Positions 31,141-43,765 of a DNA stretch of 64,000 nt are shown here, piece after piece. Each line of letters begins with the position of its first letter. Positions within the stretch are counted from its first letter, which is position 1. The position numbers and the translations under genes are program-made. The stretch covers positions 248,001 through 312,000 of the forward strand of contig VWZP01002893.1 of NCBI GenBank assembly GCA_013396995.1, in the 5' to 3' direction. A model generated the notes under the pieces. That model had not been told where the DNA came from. It did no database searches and saw nothing but the letters and a program-made list of their open reading frames with translations. The DNA comes from Dicaeum eximium (taxonomy: Eukaryota; Chordata; Aves; Passeriformes; Dicaeidae).

Positions 31141-33578
31141 CTTTGGGGGAGGGATGCTTGGCTGTGAACTAGAGTTATGTTTGGGCCTCTAACCTGTGTC
31201 CATTTCTCCACAAGGCAGTGATGCCAGGCAGTGCTGGCAATTCCTTGTAAGCAAAATGTCCACTTGGTCTTTTCTCTATCCAAGAGGTTTGTGCAACATC
31301 TGAGTCCTCTGGTACTACATCAGATTTGTGTTTGGATGGAATGGAGGAGCAGGCATCTTTCTGCTGGGAGGACACCTCACACCCTTCTGCCCAGATCCAC
31401 GCTGAGCCTGCCTTTTCCCTGCCTGTGGGAGTGCGCTGCAGCACATCTGGGAGATGTCACCATCCCCATGCCATAGTGAGCATTTCACCTCATCACTGCC
31501 TGTGATGTTTTACGGCTCTGGCCTCAGACAAAAACCTGCCATTTGCTCGGTGGTGCAAGTGACAGGTCTGATGGCTTTGACTCTGCAGTTGTGGGACAGC
31601 TACCAGAAAGTCTCACGTAGAGGCCTGCTTTATGTGAGATGTATTTGAGATACTGGGAGACATCTCTGCTGCTTTTAAGAATTCCTTTAGCCAGAAAGGG
31701 TGGGTGGAAGTGACTGCTTACATCATCTCAGCTTTTCTCGTAAACTATCTCTTGGTGAAAGGGGACATGAAGGACAGGATGGGAATACACTGTCAGAAAG
31801 CTTGCTAAGCTGAGGGTTACTCAGGCACCAAACTGTGCCTGAGAGCACACCACAAGAAGGCTATTCACTCTCCCAGTTGCCGTACAAATTTCCAACTTGC
31901 ACGGCTGCGAGATTTCACCTTGAAGTGAGTTAATTTGCTTGGGAAGGCAAGCAGGGGACAGAGTGCAGGTAAGTGTGTGTGTGAGAGTCCCTGACAAATC
32001 AATCATCCTGCTGGCTGTGCGGGAAAGAGAAGGAATGTAATCCAGAAAAGGTACCTGGTGGGCTTGGGCATGATGGGTTAGGGACTGCAGATGTGCAGAC
32101 AGTGGCTGTGTACATGCACAAGCATGTAGGCAGAACTGGCTGCCTTGGGACTGCCAAGAAGTGGGGTGTGATTGGCAGAGTTCTGGACACGGTATTACTG
32201 AAGATGGGTTTTAGCTCTTTGTGTAGTCAAATCACCTGATCCTGGCATTAGCTCTCTGAGCCCTTCCTACTTGGGGGCAGCAGCAGGAGTGATGTGCTCT
32301 CTGATCTTTGCTAAGAGCAAAAAAGAAACCCGGGTAAGACTGAACGTCCTTGTCTCCAACCCATGCAATGACAGGTCAGAGATTCACTTGACTTCAAGAT
32401 CAAATGATGGCATCAGGGAATGGAGTGGTGGTAATTGCAGGATGAGACTCCTGAGTCAACAAAGAGTCACTGAGGCCCTGGAATACTGGTGCAGTAGCCT
32501 GTACATGACTAATCTTTGCTCATGTGAGCAGTCTGGCTGAATCAGTGCCTTGCTCAGGCACTGAGAGCTAGTAGGCTGGCCAGCATAGGTGGACCTGACT
32601 TGTTCTCATCACAAGGAGAGTTCCTCTTAGTAAGCTGGCCTGCTGTGCCTTGTTGAAGTCGCAGAGACCCTCTAGAAATGGTCATCAACTGCACATCCTC
32701 ACCTTGTATCTGCCTCTGCAAATGCCTTTGCCTGTTCATGGCTGGATATACTGACCAGAGCACTGTTTGGGTTTCTCATCTGTGAGTGAAAGTTCATTCC
32801 ACATGTGAGCCGTCATTCCTAGAGGATCCCATGTTGTGGAGAGGCTCCCTGTAGCTGTAATTTGCATTGGCTGTCAAGCTCACAGTGTGCTCTCAGCTAT
32901 GGATGTTCTTTCACTCCTTCAAAATCCCACCACATGACTGCTAGCTTTGCTACCTGAGGAGGGTCCTGACTCTAAAAGTGGTAGGGAACCAGCAGCCCCT
33001 CAGACTGGTTTCTGGCAGTGTGCAGCAGGCAGAGAACAGGTAATATTTGGCAGAGCTTTGTCTGCTATCATTACTCTCTGCTGGGAAGATCTGTGTTGCA
33101 GTGTTAGCAGAGGGACTCCTCCATCAGTTGTGCTCAGGTCTCACCCTTCCCACAGTCAATCAATAAAGGTTTGTCTTAAGAAAGAACAAGCAAACACAGT
33201 TTGACCCTGTAACATTCCTGCCTTGTCTTTTTGCTGTAAGCTCTCAAAGGTGAACGCGTTAACAGGATTTTGAAAAGATACTTTCTCATCCCAATTTGCA
33301 GTTGTCAAACATGGGTAACCTGGATTAGGTCTGTGCACTTGGCCTCTCCTTCCAACCCGCATTTAATGGTGTTTTTACCACCAGCAAACACAGCTTCTGC
33401 TGCTTTGCTTACAGGTAGCACGTGGGGTGCTGTCTGCCTAGCTTCGGCAGTGAGTGAACTGGACAGACAGACTTGGTGCAGACACTAAATGTTGGCCTTT
33501 CAGCCCACCAGCTCTTTCTCAGGACTAATATGGGGGTTAGAGCTGTGGCCAGGTGGTGATGGGCATCTTTCAGCTCCT

Positions 33579-33610
33579 GTAATATGAAGTATATGTAATA
33601 TGAAGTACTT
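33579..33610. repeat. 16-bp near-perfect tandem duplication
   Basis: GTAATATGAAGTATAT at 33579-33594 is followed by GTAATATGAAGTACTT at 33595-33610. It is a short local slippage product in intergenic DNA. Confidence 0.85.
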
Positions 33611-36600
33611 TGTTGTAGCCTTAGGGCATCACCAATCCTAATGCTCTCAGTGCTCTCAGATGTATTGGGAAGCCAGTGGACATTTCGTCTAGCATTTATA
33701 TGTGCCATCATTACATCCACTGGAGGTGGAAAATGGGGCAGTCAGGGAAAATGAAGCTGCTGTGCAAAACTTCCAAGAATTGTGGGTATGAAGTGAACAT
33801 GCTTTTGCTCATCCAGCTGAAGAAAAGCCAGAGAAAGCATTAGTCCAGACTGAACAGCATAGCCTTTGCCTAGCACGTCTAGTGAATGCTAATGATGACA
33901 AGTGGGTGGCATTTAGATTTCAGATCAAGGCTGCATGGTGCTGTCTGCCATCTTGCAGGGATGTACAAACCTCATGCAGTTGTAGTGTAGGAACTTCAGA
34001 ATGAATCACATGCTGCTTCCCACAGCATATGTCTTATGAACTGTGACTTGAGCACAGCTTAGCCAGTGTCAAAGTCATTCCTCTCACGATGATTCCCCCC
34101 TCCAGTGCATCACTTGGCAAGGTTCTTCCCCCACCTCCACTGTGCATCCCTGTGTCCCTCTGTACTATTCCCTCCACCCCCATACCTTATGTCCAAAGGG
34201 GATGGGCAGCCTACTGGGTCCTGGAGCATGCAAGAAGCTGTCACACACAGTGGGCTGTGCCAAGATGCCCAGCATTCAGATGGGAGCAGAGAGAGGGGTG
34301 TCTGGAGTAATTCAGCCCTCAGGACAGTCAATGCCTTACCCTTTTCATCCCCCAACAACCGAATGGCTAGAAAGAGGGGATGGATGTTTCTTCTTGGCTC
34401 TCTAGAAGTGAGAGGCTGGGGCCAACTTTTTCCCCTTCAGCCTGAGCTCTGTCCATGCCCATCTCACCCAGGATTTGTGCTTCTCTGGGTGCTGGCAAGA
34501 AGTCTGTATTGCAGCTTTCAAATGGCCCAGAGCAAACAAACAGCACTGAGATAAGAGGGGTGAGGGCTGGGGCCATGCACTGTAGTGGGAGGGGGAATTT
34601 GCTGGTGCTGCTGAGCTGAAAGGTGGGAGGAATGCTTTTAGAGGCTCACAGTCCTCAGGACAAATCCAGGTCTGGTTGGGGCTGCAGATTCTCAAGTAAC
34701 TTGGATAGACATGCCCTAAAGTGAAGCAGGGTGTGTAGAGAAGAAGCAGTTGGAGTCTGGCTTTGCTCATTACTTTCTTCTTGGTGTCCTCCGACAAGCA
34801 GCAGAAGGGCTGTTCTCTGCACCAAAGAGCCATCTCTTGCCTCCAGGCTGAGATGAAGGTCTTCTTTGCTGTAGGAACACAGTAGCCTGTGTAGCTTGCC
34901 TTGCAGTTTTTATGAGCCAGCCGCCTCTTGTGTCCTTTCTTGGGCAAAACCTGCACATCGCAGTGCCTTCCGAAAGGCAGTGGGTGCCTTCCCAGGACCC
35001 TGTTGTGGCTAATGCAGGCTTTAAATAGGTTTTAAACTGGGAGGGAGTAAATTATCTGCACATCCAGCTGAAGGCTTCCTGAATGGGTTGGAAGGATGCT
35101 CAGTGATCTCTGTGTGATGGTAATCTGGTCCCATCAAGACAGTTCGAAGTTTCCCTGACAGGGTATTTGGAGCTACACCTGTCTGGGGTAGTGATCACTG
35201 CCTCTGTCCCCTGCAGGGAGCATGGCTGTGTGTCCATCCACAGCGGTGCCTGAGGGAGCCCTGAGCAGGACACTGACTGTACTCTTACCCACACACCTTC
35301 TGCCGACCCTGTGCTATGAACTCATAGTAACCTTGTCAAATGCTAACAACCTTTTTGTGTGACCCAGAGAGCATAATTCTGCACCATCATCTGTGTCACT
35401 GCAGATCAGCCATGATGTCAGAACTCAGCATGTTCTGTGCACAGCTTCCCCCTTGAGCTGCTTGCTGCAACCAGGTACTCGTGACTTCTGGTGGTCTGGT
35501 AAAGACTGTTTACCTGGACTGCATAAACAGTGGAGTAGGGAGGAGCCTTGGCATTTTACTTTTGTTTTACTTTCTAAAACAAAAACTGAACTAAAAACGA
35601 TTTCATTTTACTTTCTTTTTATTTCTGTTTGATTCAGTCTTATTTGCTGTGGCTACTTTTCTGTACTCCGATACATACGAGCATAAAAAACACTCATAAA
35701 GTCTCTTCCTGTAATTGGAGTTCTGCTAAGAAGGTTAAAGGACTTGGGCCTGACCTAGCAGGACAAGTCTGCATGTAAAACACACATTAGCTGGTGGTGG
35801 TTTGCAGGCTTGCAGCTTCAGGCTCAGCATTGATGTACACAAGCAAGCATCTCTCCAGGGTGGCTGTCCCATGACCCCTTGCTCTCCTCTCCACCCTCAA
35901 CCTAACTACATCTAGCTTTAATAAAGCAAAGATGGAAGAGGTTACTAACTAAATGGTAGCTAATAAACAAAGTGACATGCATGAAGCCTGGTAATACCAT
36001 ATTGTTCTTAATGAAAATGTGAAAAAAAAAATCATGGGCATTGTTATTGCTGTCTTGTACTTCAAGAAGGCTAAACTATCCATCATGCTGATAAGGCTGA
36101 AAGGAAAACTTGGCAATATAAAATGCATACATCACAGGGCAGTGAGTCCCATGGCTGCCTGCACTGCACCCAGTGTGCACTGGGATTGCAGCAGCTTCTC
36201 TGCATCATCAGATAAACTGGAGCAGGGCAAGCCTGTCACCGTGGTCTCTGTGAGCAAAAGGTCAGTAGGCAAGTAGCTGTTCTGCAACAACTGGTTTGGA
36301 GACCTAAGCAATGAGGTGATGCAGACTGAGGATTTACTTTGGTGTATACTGGAGGGAGCAGCAGAGGAAGACAGAGGGAAGAAAGCAGACTGATGTGGTG
36401 CAGGAGTCAGCTAAGTGTGGTACCACTGATAACTTTGCACAACAGGCTGAACAGTCCATTTTATGGGAGAAGAGTCTTACCCTGGAGAAACCATACTTGG
36501 CTGTTCAGTTGTGTTCCCAAGGAATCAGAGTTCCTGAAGTCAGTGAATGTGATGGAGAGCTGTGCAGGCTGTGTAATGTTGCCCTTGCTGGCTGAGGGCT

Positions 36601-38234
36601 GTTCCCTGGAGTTTGCTCTTCAGTCGTCATCCTGCGCAGGTTATGTGGTTGATGGAACTCCTTCATTTTTGAGACTGCTCCATGGTCTTACTCAAGGGAG
36701 CTGTGTCCAAGGTGTTCTTCCCATGGTTTCCTTTGGCTGCTGCACTTGCTCTCTCTGCCAAGCAGTGGCTGCACAAGAAACTGATCCCCTAGGGTCTCTA
36801 TGGGAGGGTGCGGGGTTGCAAAGGTGCTTGGGTGCTCTTGTGACACGTGCATTGTCCCTGGTAGCACCCAAATTTTGTTATGGGAGTAGGTGCTCCTATG
36901 GCCCCTACCCTGGAGCCTTGTGCAGAGTCTGGGCTGGGGAGTCCTACCCTCATGATGATGACGTGGATGGCTCTGGGTGCACTGCATAAGCTCTCTCCAC
37001 AGCCTGTCTTCTGCTAGGAGTGGGGAAGGATTATTTGCCAAACTGTGCTATGGGGGAAAAAATCACAGCTACATGTGTAGTGGGCAGGCTGCAGAGCACA
37101 GAGCTGGCTGTTATCATTGGCAGTTACCTTCTTCACTTGCTCAGGGGCCTGCAGATGTCAGAGCATGGCTGCTGAAATGAAATGCTCTTAAACCTGGGAC
37201 ATAAATCACGAGTAGGACACAGTGCTGCATGAAGGCTGCCCCTGGCATTCAGCTTGGCCCTGTCACATCAGTACCATAGCAGGGATGGTCTTCTGTGAAG
37301 AAATCCTGCTGGGCTGGGTCATGATCTGTGTCCATGCAAAAGCATCCTGTGGCAGTGGCAGTTCAGCAGAGCCAGACGTGGCTCTCTGCCTCTTTCCTTT
37401 CCTTGTTGCTTTCCCTCTGGGCTGGACTCCCAAGCTGTCTTGCCTTAGCTGCAGCCAGCCCCATCTCTGGCCATTGGGGGAGGTTTCAGGAGAAGATGGA
37501 CCGTGGTAGAGCAGAAGGAAGATGTAAAGAAAAGCCTTGGGAATAGTCCAAAGCAAACTGCTGTCAGACAGTAGCGCAGTGGTGTTATGTGACGCCAGGG
37601 TCATCCCCAGCTTACACCAGGATGATTACCAGGCCCCTCCAGGACATGGCCAGGGCATGAGTGTTGGCAGGGAGCACAGTATGACCACGCTACCTTCTGA
37701 CCTCTCAGCTGAGGCCTGGAGATGGGGTGGGAAAGGTAGGGGAATAGGGAGAGAGGCTGGTCAAACTGCCCAGCTCTGGAAATCAGCAACATTTTTGTCT
37801 CCTTCAGGGCTGCTGGTCATGAAAACTAACGATGTGACAAATGCCAAGGGTTGGGGCTATCTCTGGACAGCTCAGGCCAAGGTGTTTACTCACACTCCCC
37901 ACCCCTCACAATATCCCCCTTTATTGTCTTGCTCCTATTCTCACAAGCTCCCATCAGACCAGCAGAGACACAACTGCAGCAGACACAGGGACCCCACTGC
38001 CATCCACACAGCCTCAGGCCCCTCCCAGGTACCTGCCGGGATGGGACACACCACGACCCACTGGAGCCAGCCTCATGGAGGCAGGTCCCCATCAGCTGCC
38101 ATCAGCCAGTCCAGGACATGCCCCTCTTCCCCATAAAGCAGGGTTTTAGCGCTGGCTGCCACTGGGGACACCCAGCTGCTCCCTCTCAGGCAGTGACAAA
38201 GGCAATTACCTCACTGCTGAGCTCCCCGGCTGGC

Positions 38235-38500
38235 TGCTGAGACACTTACCTGAAATTAGCTGTGGCCAGTGCGTCGCAGAGGTGAATGCAGTTGTGATTA
38301 TGAATGCACTTCTTGTTTGTCTTTTCAGTGCCGAAATCCTGTCAGCGAGGAGAAGCGATAATAACATGCTATTAAGTTCTTTCTGGATAATGTAATTCAG
38401 GAGTCAGGAGGCAGTTTGGTCATTTATGCCTTTGAAAAGCTCAGAATAATTTTCAGTGTCATTATCTTCCATTTTAAAGAGACCGTTTCAAACATCAATA
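38235..38500. promoter_or_regulatory. Candidate conserved non-coding element downstream of ADCK1
   Basis: Unique block including GCGATAATAACATGCTATTA, GGATAATGTAATTCAGG and AGAATAATTTTCAGTGTC, set between GC-richer flanks. It has the texture of a distal enhancer in a gene-poor interval. This is inference only. Confidence 0.3.
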
Positions 38501-41500
38501 CCAAGAGCTCCTCTCCTCACCGCCTCCCCCCACTTATGTGGTTTTCTTCCACTTTTTGTTCCTGTTTTCTCTGAGCTTTCAGGGATCTGGGATTTGTTTC
38601 CAGTCATTCGTTTCCCCTGAAACAGACCACACCCAACCGTCTCTTTCACCCTTTCTCTTTTTATAGTAGGTTTTGGAACTCACTGCTATTTTATTCAGCA
38701 TCTTTTTTGTGGTTGGTGAAACATCCCTTTGTGAGGTGGGGGAGCACTGCTCGGCCTCGGGGGCAGTGAGAGGAGGGTGGATGTGATGTGGATTCAGGTC
38801 TGCAGGATTGCAAGGGTTGGAAGCAGTGTCCCTCTGGGGCCAGCGAGCAGGTGGGCAGAGCTGCCACGAGAGTCTGGCTGCCCTTGGGAACAGTGGCTGT
38901 CTGGGGGCACTGTGCATGCTGGAGATTTTGGTTGCATTGGGATGCCCAGGAGCAAGTCCTACTGCCGAGGCCATGGCACAGGCATGGTGCTGGGGAGCCC
39001 ATGCATCCTTGCCACCCTGCTCCCGACCACTCCCTCGCTGTCTTTCCAGGCACAGCCATAACCAATGACTTATATACAGAGCTTGAGCCCTTAGGTTTTT
39101 TGCTCATGCTTTTGTTAAATGTGTGCTTCAGAGTAAGCAGTTGATGGATACTTTTGCCCTGAAATAGCCCCCAGGATAGGGAGCTGAGAGGCTCCTTAGC
39201 AGATGCAACTTCAACACCAACTTCCACTGCAGGCATGAAAACAGACAGATGTCTCTGAGTGAATGCAGCAAAAATTATTATCCAGAACTGGGGCAGGAAA
39301 ACAATCTAGCTCCTTTCCAGCATGCACAGAGCATGGCTGAAGAGAAGAATTTTATTCATTAAGTTAACTGGCAATGATCCCTGAAATGTCAGCTTTGGCC
39401 TGAAGTTTGTCTCTAGGCTTGGAAAGCATCTTAGCCCTTCTGTTTTTAAAAGAGGAAGGTATGTGGCTCCTTCCATTTTTTATGTGCTGGCTCTGCCAAA
39501 GTTTTGATGCAAATAGGAGGGATAATACCCTTCCATTTGCTGCCTACTTCCTTCAGTGGGGAAATGGGATCTCCCAAGCAGAGTACAGAAAATCCGCAGG
39601 GAGCATGCAAGAGTCGCATCCATCATTAAGCCTGGTTCATATTGTTCAGCAACTTCTGAAGGAACTGTCGGGCGCTCATGTGCCAGCAAAGTCAGCAGTG
39701 GAGTCAGGCTGTGACCTGGTGTGAGCTTATTTGCAGAGAGGGTGTGGGAAGACTTGCACAGAGAGCAGACTCATTGGCATCGCACTGCCTAGAGGATGCG
39801 GGAGCATTAGCGGCACAGTGTGGCTTCATTAGGAAGCTGGCCCAGCATCGTTAGCATAGAGGATACAGTCTCCTTGGGACAGATGTAAAGAGGGATGAGA
39901 ACACCTTTCCTTTGTGAGAGATGGAGAGGCCTTTTAAACACTTTTGGCAGTCCCAGACATGAATGCAGAGTTCAGGGCTGACCAATGATGGCAAGAAGGG
40001 AAGGCACATGATGGGTACAATGGATGCATCTGCTCCCAGATGCTGTGCCTACTGTCTGCAGGGAGGCCACAGAAACAGAGACCTGCTGCTGACCTGCCTC
40101 CATCACATGCTGACTCTCTGCTCCATGTCCAGCTGCAAGTGCCCTTCTGAGTGCAGAGGCAAATTAAATGTGTTTCCTACAGCCTGTGGTAGTTATGGGA
40201 TTTCTCCTATGAAGGTTTGCTGGTACTTGGTATTTCAGCTTGCACTGCAGTCTCTCGCAGTGGGGGTGCTCAGAGAGTCCTTTCTCCCCTCTCCACCTAC
40301 CTATTTTCATTACATCTAAAAGACTTTAATTATCTTTGAGATCTGTATGCCTCTCTTGGTTTAAACTGGAGAAAGATTTGAATAGATGCTTGTCAGTAGG
40401 AAACTTGTAGAGGTTCAGGCAGCCCAGTCCCTCCTGTCAGGGCAGCTTGATGGGATAAGCTGTCTGCCCTTAAAAAATGACTAATAGGGGAAACACAAAG
40501 GAAAAAAGAGAAGGAAAAAGGGTGAAAAGTAGAGGAAAATGGATTTCTTAAGCAGCTTGTTATATCAGCCAGATGCCCATTCACTCTGTCAGCAGCCTGG
40601 CCAGCTTAGCCCCATTCCCATCAAGAAGCTTGTGTCTTGCACTTTGCCTCTCTTCTTGTATATTTGTTCCACTTGCAGCTGGTTTTCTGAGCCTGATTTC
40701 TCCCCAGTTTCTGCTACACTGGAACCCTGTATGCCATCACTTCATGGCACTGCTGGCTGATACTATGGGCGCAACAAACAAGGCACAAGGAGGGACCAAC
40801 AGCACTGGGCACAGCTTTCCTTGTGTCCCTGGTTTAACCACAAGGCAGATATTTCCCTATCTTTGCTGCATGAAGCTGATAGGGCTGTGCCTACCTGCCC
40901 AGAACAGTCTGCATGGTAGACCCATGTGCCAAGTCATTTCCCTGTTACTTTTCTTGCTGCACCCTTCCTTCTTAGGCCACTCTGCAGCGATGTTTCTCTC
41001 ATGTTTGGTTTGCCTCTCCAGGCTGAAGGACACCTGGCTGGGGTTTGGGCTATATTGTAAAGTTGCTTATCAATTGTCCTTGTTGTGGAGGGATGTTGTG
41101 TGTGACCCCTTCGAAGACCAATAATTTAGTCTTTAATAGTGGTGTAACTCAGATCTCTGCTCAGCCTGGGCAGCTGGGACAGGCACAGCACATGCTGGAG
41201 GCATTTTGGCAAGGCTATGAGGAAAGCCAAGCCTGCAATGGCATCACCAGGCCAGGAGATTGTCAACCATCCTGTAGAAGCACCAGCTCTGTCAGGGAAG
41301 TCTTAGAGTGTTGCAAGAACAGGGCTCATGGGACCCTGTGTGCTCACAAGATATGGGCTCAGCATGGGCATGATGTTCAGCTCCAGCTCGCTTCCATATT
41401 TGCTTTAGCTAATAACACTGTTCAGGTTCCATAAGTCATCTGAAAACTCTACCTGGCTCTTAGCAAGGAGAGTTTCCCCTCCTGATGTAACGGAGGTCAC

Positions 41501-43331
41501 TGCAGTGCCAGAGCAGGCAAGTTGTCTCCTCACAGCTTATTCATTCCTGTGCTCATCTTCTGGGATTTGAGACTGTGGAGCTGCTAGTATGAGTGTGCAC
41601 ATATGTGCTGATTTTTATGTGTGCCCATGCTGGCTGGAACACTGAACTCTAGCCTGTTCTGGTCTCGCTCCCGGTGCGCTGCCTTCTCCATGCTCCGCCG
41701 GTTGTGCAGTCAGAGACCTTCTAGCACCTGTGCCAAAGGACTGCAACAGACCCCTGGGTGGCAGCAGGCCATTTGGTTGATGGATTATCCACTCCAAGCA
41801 TGAGACAGTAATCTTCAGAGGAACAGGCCCAGAGAAAGGGGCAGAGTTAATCACTTGGAGCATGGACAACAGTTGGAAAAGGAGGGGGTGAGCAATGCTA
41901 AGAGAAAACCATGTGGTTTAGAGGGGAAGGGGAAGCAAAAGGGAAATTAAAAGCATTCAGCAGAAAGTCAAGGCTTCTTGCTTGGTCAGGAGAGACAGAA
42001 GATGACTGGGTTTATTACAGCAGGATGGGACTCAGCCTCCACCAGCACCCTCATTTTGTCATTGATTTCTGACCTGTTCAGTGGAAAACAGCTGCCCATG
42101 GATCTCTCCACAGTGGGACACTACAGCCTCTGCCCATAAATACACACATGCTGCACGGCTACAAATGGGAGAGGTTGGGGAGCAGAGTGCTGTTTAATCT
42201 CTGACCTCATTGCCTCTATTGGGATGGCAATGAGAAGTGCTCAGGCAGGTATATTATGCCTTATGGATTCAAACAACAGATTCTGCTTGAGACTATGTTA
42301 AGAAGTGGGGAATTTAGATTACAAAGGCAGCTCTATGTTACTACAACATTTACATAAAGATGTTTTTGAACTCAAAACTTCATTACTCCATGGCAGCCAT
42401 TCTGGGCTTCACACCAAACTGGCTGTATGTTGGGCAGAGGGTTTTTTCACTTTTCTGATCTGCAGCTGGGTCAGTGAGTATATTAGCCACTATTTCCAAA
42501 TCTTAACGGGTTATCTCTAGGCTTCTAGCAGCCTACACAGCATCTCTTATTTCAAAGAAAGACTTTAATATATAGGGGTTGAAAGCAGTGCAAGTCCTGA
42601 GTATTAATGCCTGAGTTAAAAATTGAATAGCCAGTGTCAAGAGACAGGATACGTTTATTTTGTCATGGTATGTGCCAATGGATGATCCCACTACACACAA
42701 TCTTTCAATTTATTTTTATTTTGTTTGGCCACAGAAGGATGTGATATGGCACAGAGATTTTGCAAGGTTTGGGACAGAGTCAAGAGACCTAAAGTGAGAG
42801 CCTTGTAAGCTACACTGTTCTGTTGTAGGTTTTCATTGATGTCAGTTCAAAGGGAAATCTACACCAGTCCTGGACAGAGGTCCCTGAAAGCACTTGCAGG
42901 TTCTTCACCACCTCTGCTTCCAGGGCTGCATGTATAAAGCAAATGTGTACACTGTTCCCAGGCACAAATCTTCTAGTTCTCTTTTGCTGGAAGGACAAAC
43001 CACATGCTCTAAACATCTGGCATTACACAGACTAAAGGACAATGGATGGAAAAAAGTAATTAAAAATATTAGCACTAGTTAAAATTAAAACCCACAATTT
43101 TTAACATAAGACTGGACTCTTAATGGCCAATTAGATTAGACCAATACTCCATTTAGTCCAGCCTGCAGCCTCTAAAAGTAGTTCTTTCTGGCTGGTGCAG
43201 AGGGCAGTGGAAAAGCCACACAAAGGGACAACACTTAAAACTTGCCAAGTGGAGCAGTTTCTTTCTACTTTATATTTCTGTTTATAACAGATCTAAACTT
43301 TTAACAAGAAAGTTTGTATCTCTTAACATTT

Positions 43332-43366
43332 ATTTATATATATATATATGTATTTACATATATTGC
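43332..43366. repeat. TA-rich microsatellite
   Basis: A run of about nine TA steps followed by TGTATTTACATATAT. Simple sequence in intergenic DNA. Confidence 0.75.
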
Positions 43367-43677
43367 AGCTGTGCCTGAGTACCTTGAAACTGTTATAACC
43401 AATGCAGGGCACAGTGACAAACCAACTGACTGTGTCTTTCTGGGCCCAGCCATTCCTTGTGATACAACAGTGGCAAAGACTGAGTCACAGTGGTCACCAA
43501 GGTGTCCTGTCCAAGCCTTCCTAGTCATATGAATCACTTGGCTCCATCACCAGATTATCGTAGGCACTTAAGTTGTGTGGGCTGGAGTTGAATCACCAAG
43601 ACCATATGAGGCATCTCAGTTCCCAAGATCAGTTCAGTTGTTCCAGTCAACTATGTGTAAATTCCAGAGGAAGACCT

Positions 43678-43765
43678 NNNNNNNNNNNNNNNNNNNNNNN
43701 NNNNNNNNNNNNNNNNNNNNNNNNNNNNNNNNNNNNNNNNNNNNNNNNNNNNNNNNNNNNNNNNN
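43678..43765. other. Assembly gap (88 N)
   Basis: Run of undetermined bases. Open frames drawn across it have no meaning. The true length may differ from 88. Confidence 0.99.

Larger units (their letters stand above)
31141..43677. other. Intergenic DNA downstream of ADCK1, no gene recognised
   Basis: Ordinary single-copy-looking sequence with only short tandem repeats (33579-33610, 43332-43366) and a possible regulatory block at 38235-38500. Long open frames around 34100-38200 reflect a GC-richer local composition and have no recognisable protein. Confidence 0.7.

Noticed and set aside
34402..34956. 184-codon open frame on the - strand
   Set aside because: No homologue recognised and + strand frames overlap it; no promoter or polyadenylation context.
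36339..36989. 216-codon open frame on the + strand
   Set aside because: No recognisable domain, no initiation or splice context, composition follows the local GC-richer DNA, and overlapping frames are open as well. Treated as chance.
37537..38136. 199-codon open frame on the + strand
   Set aside because: Proline/serine/histidine-rich translation without domain or conserved segment; three overlapping frames are also open.
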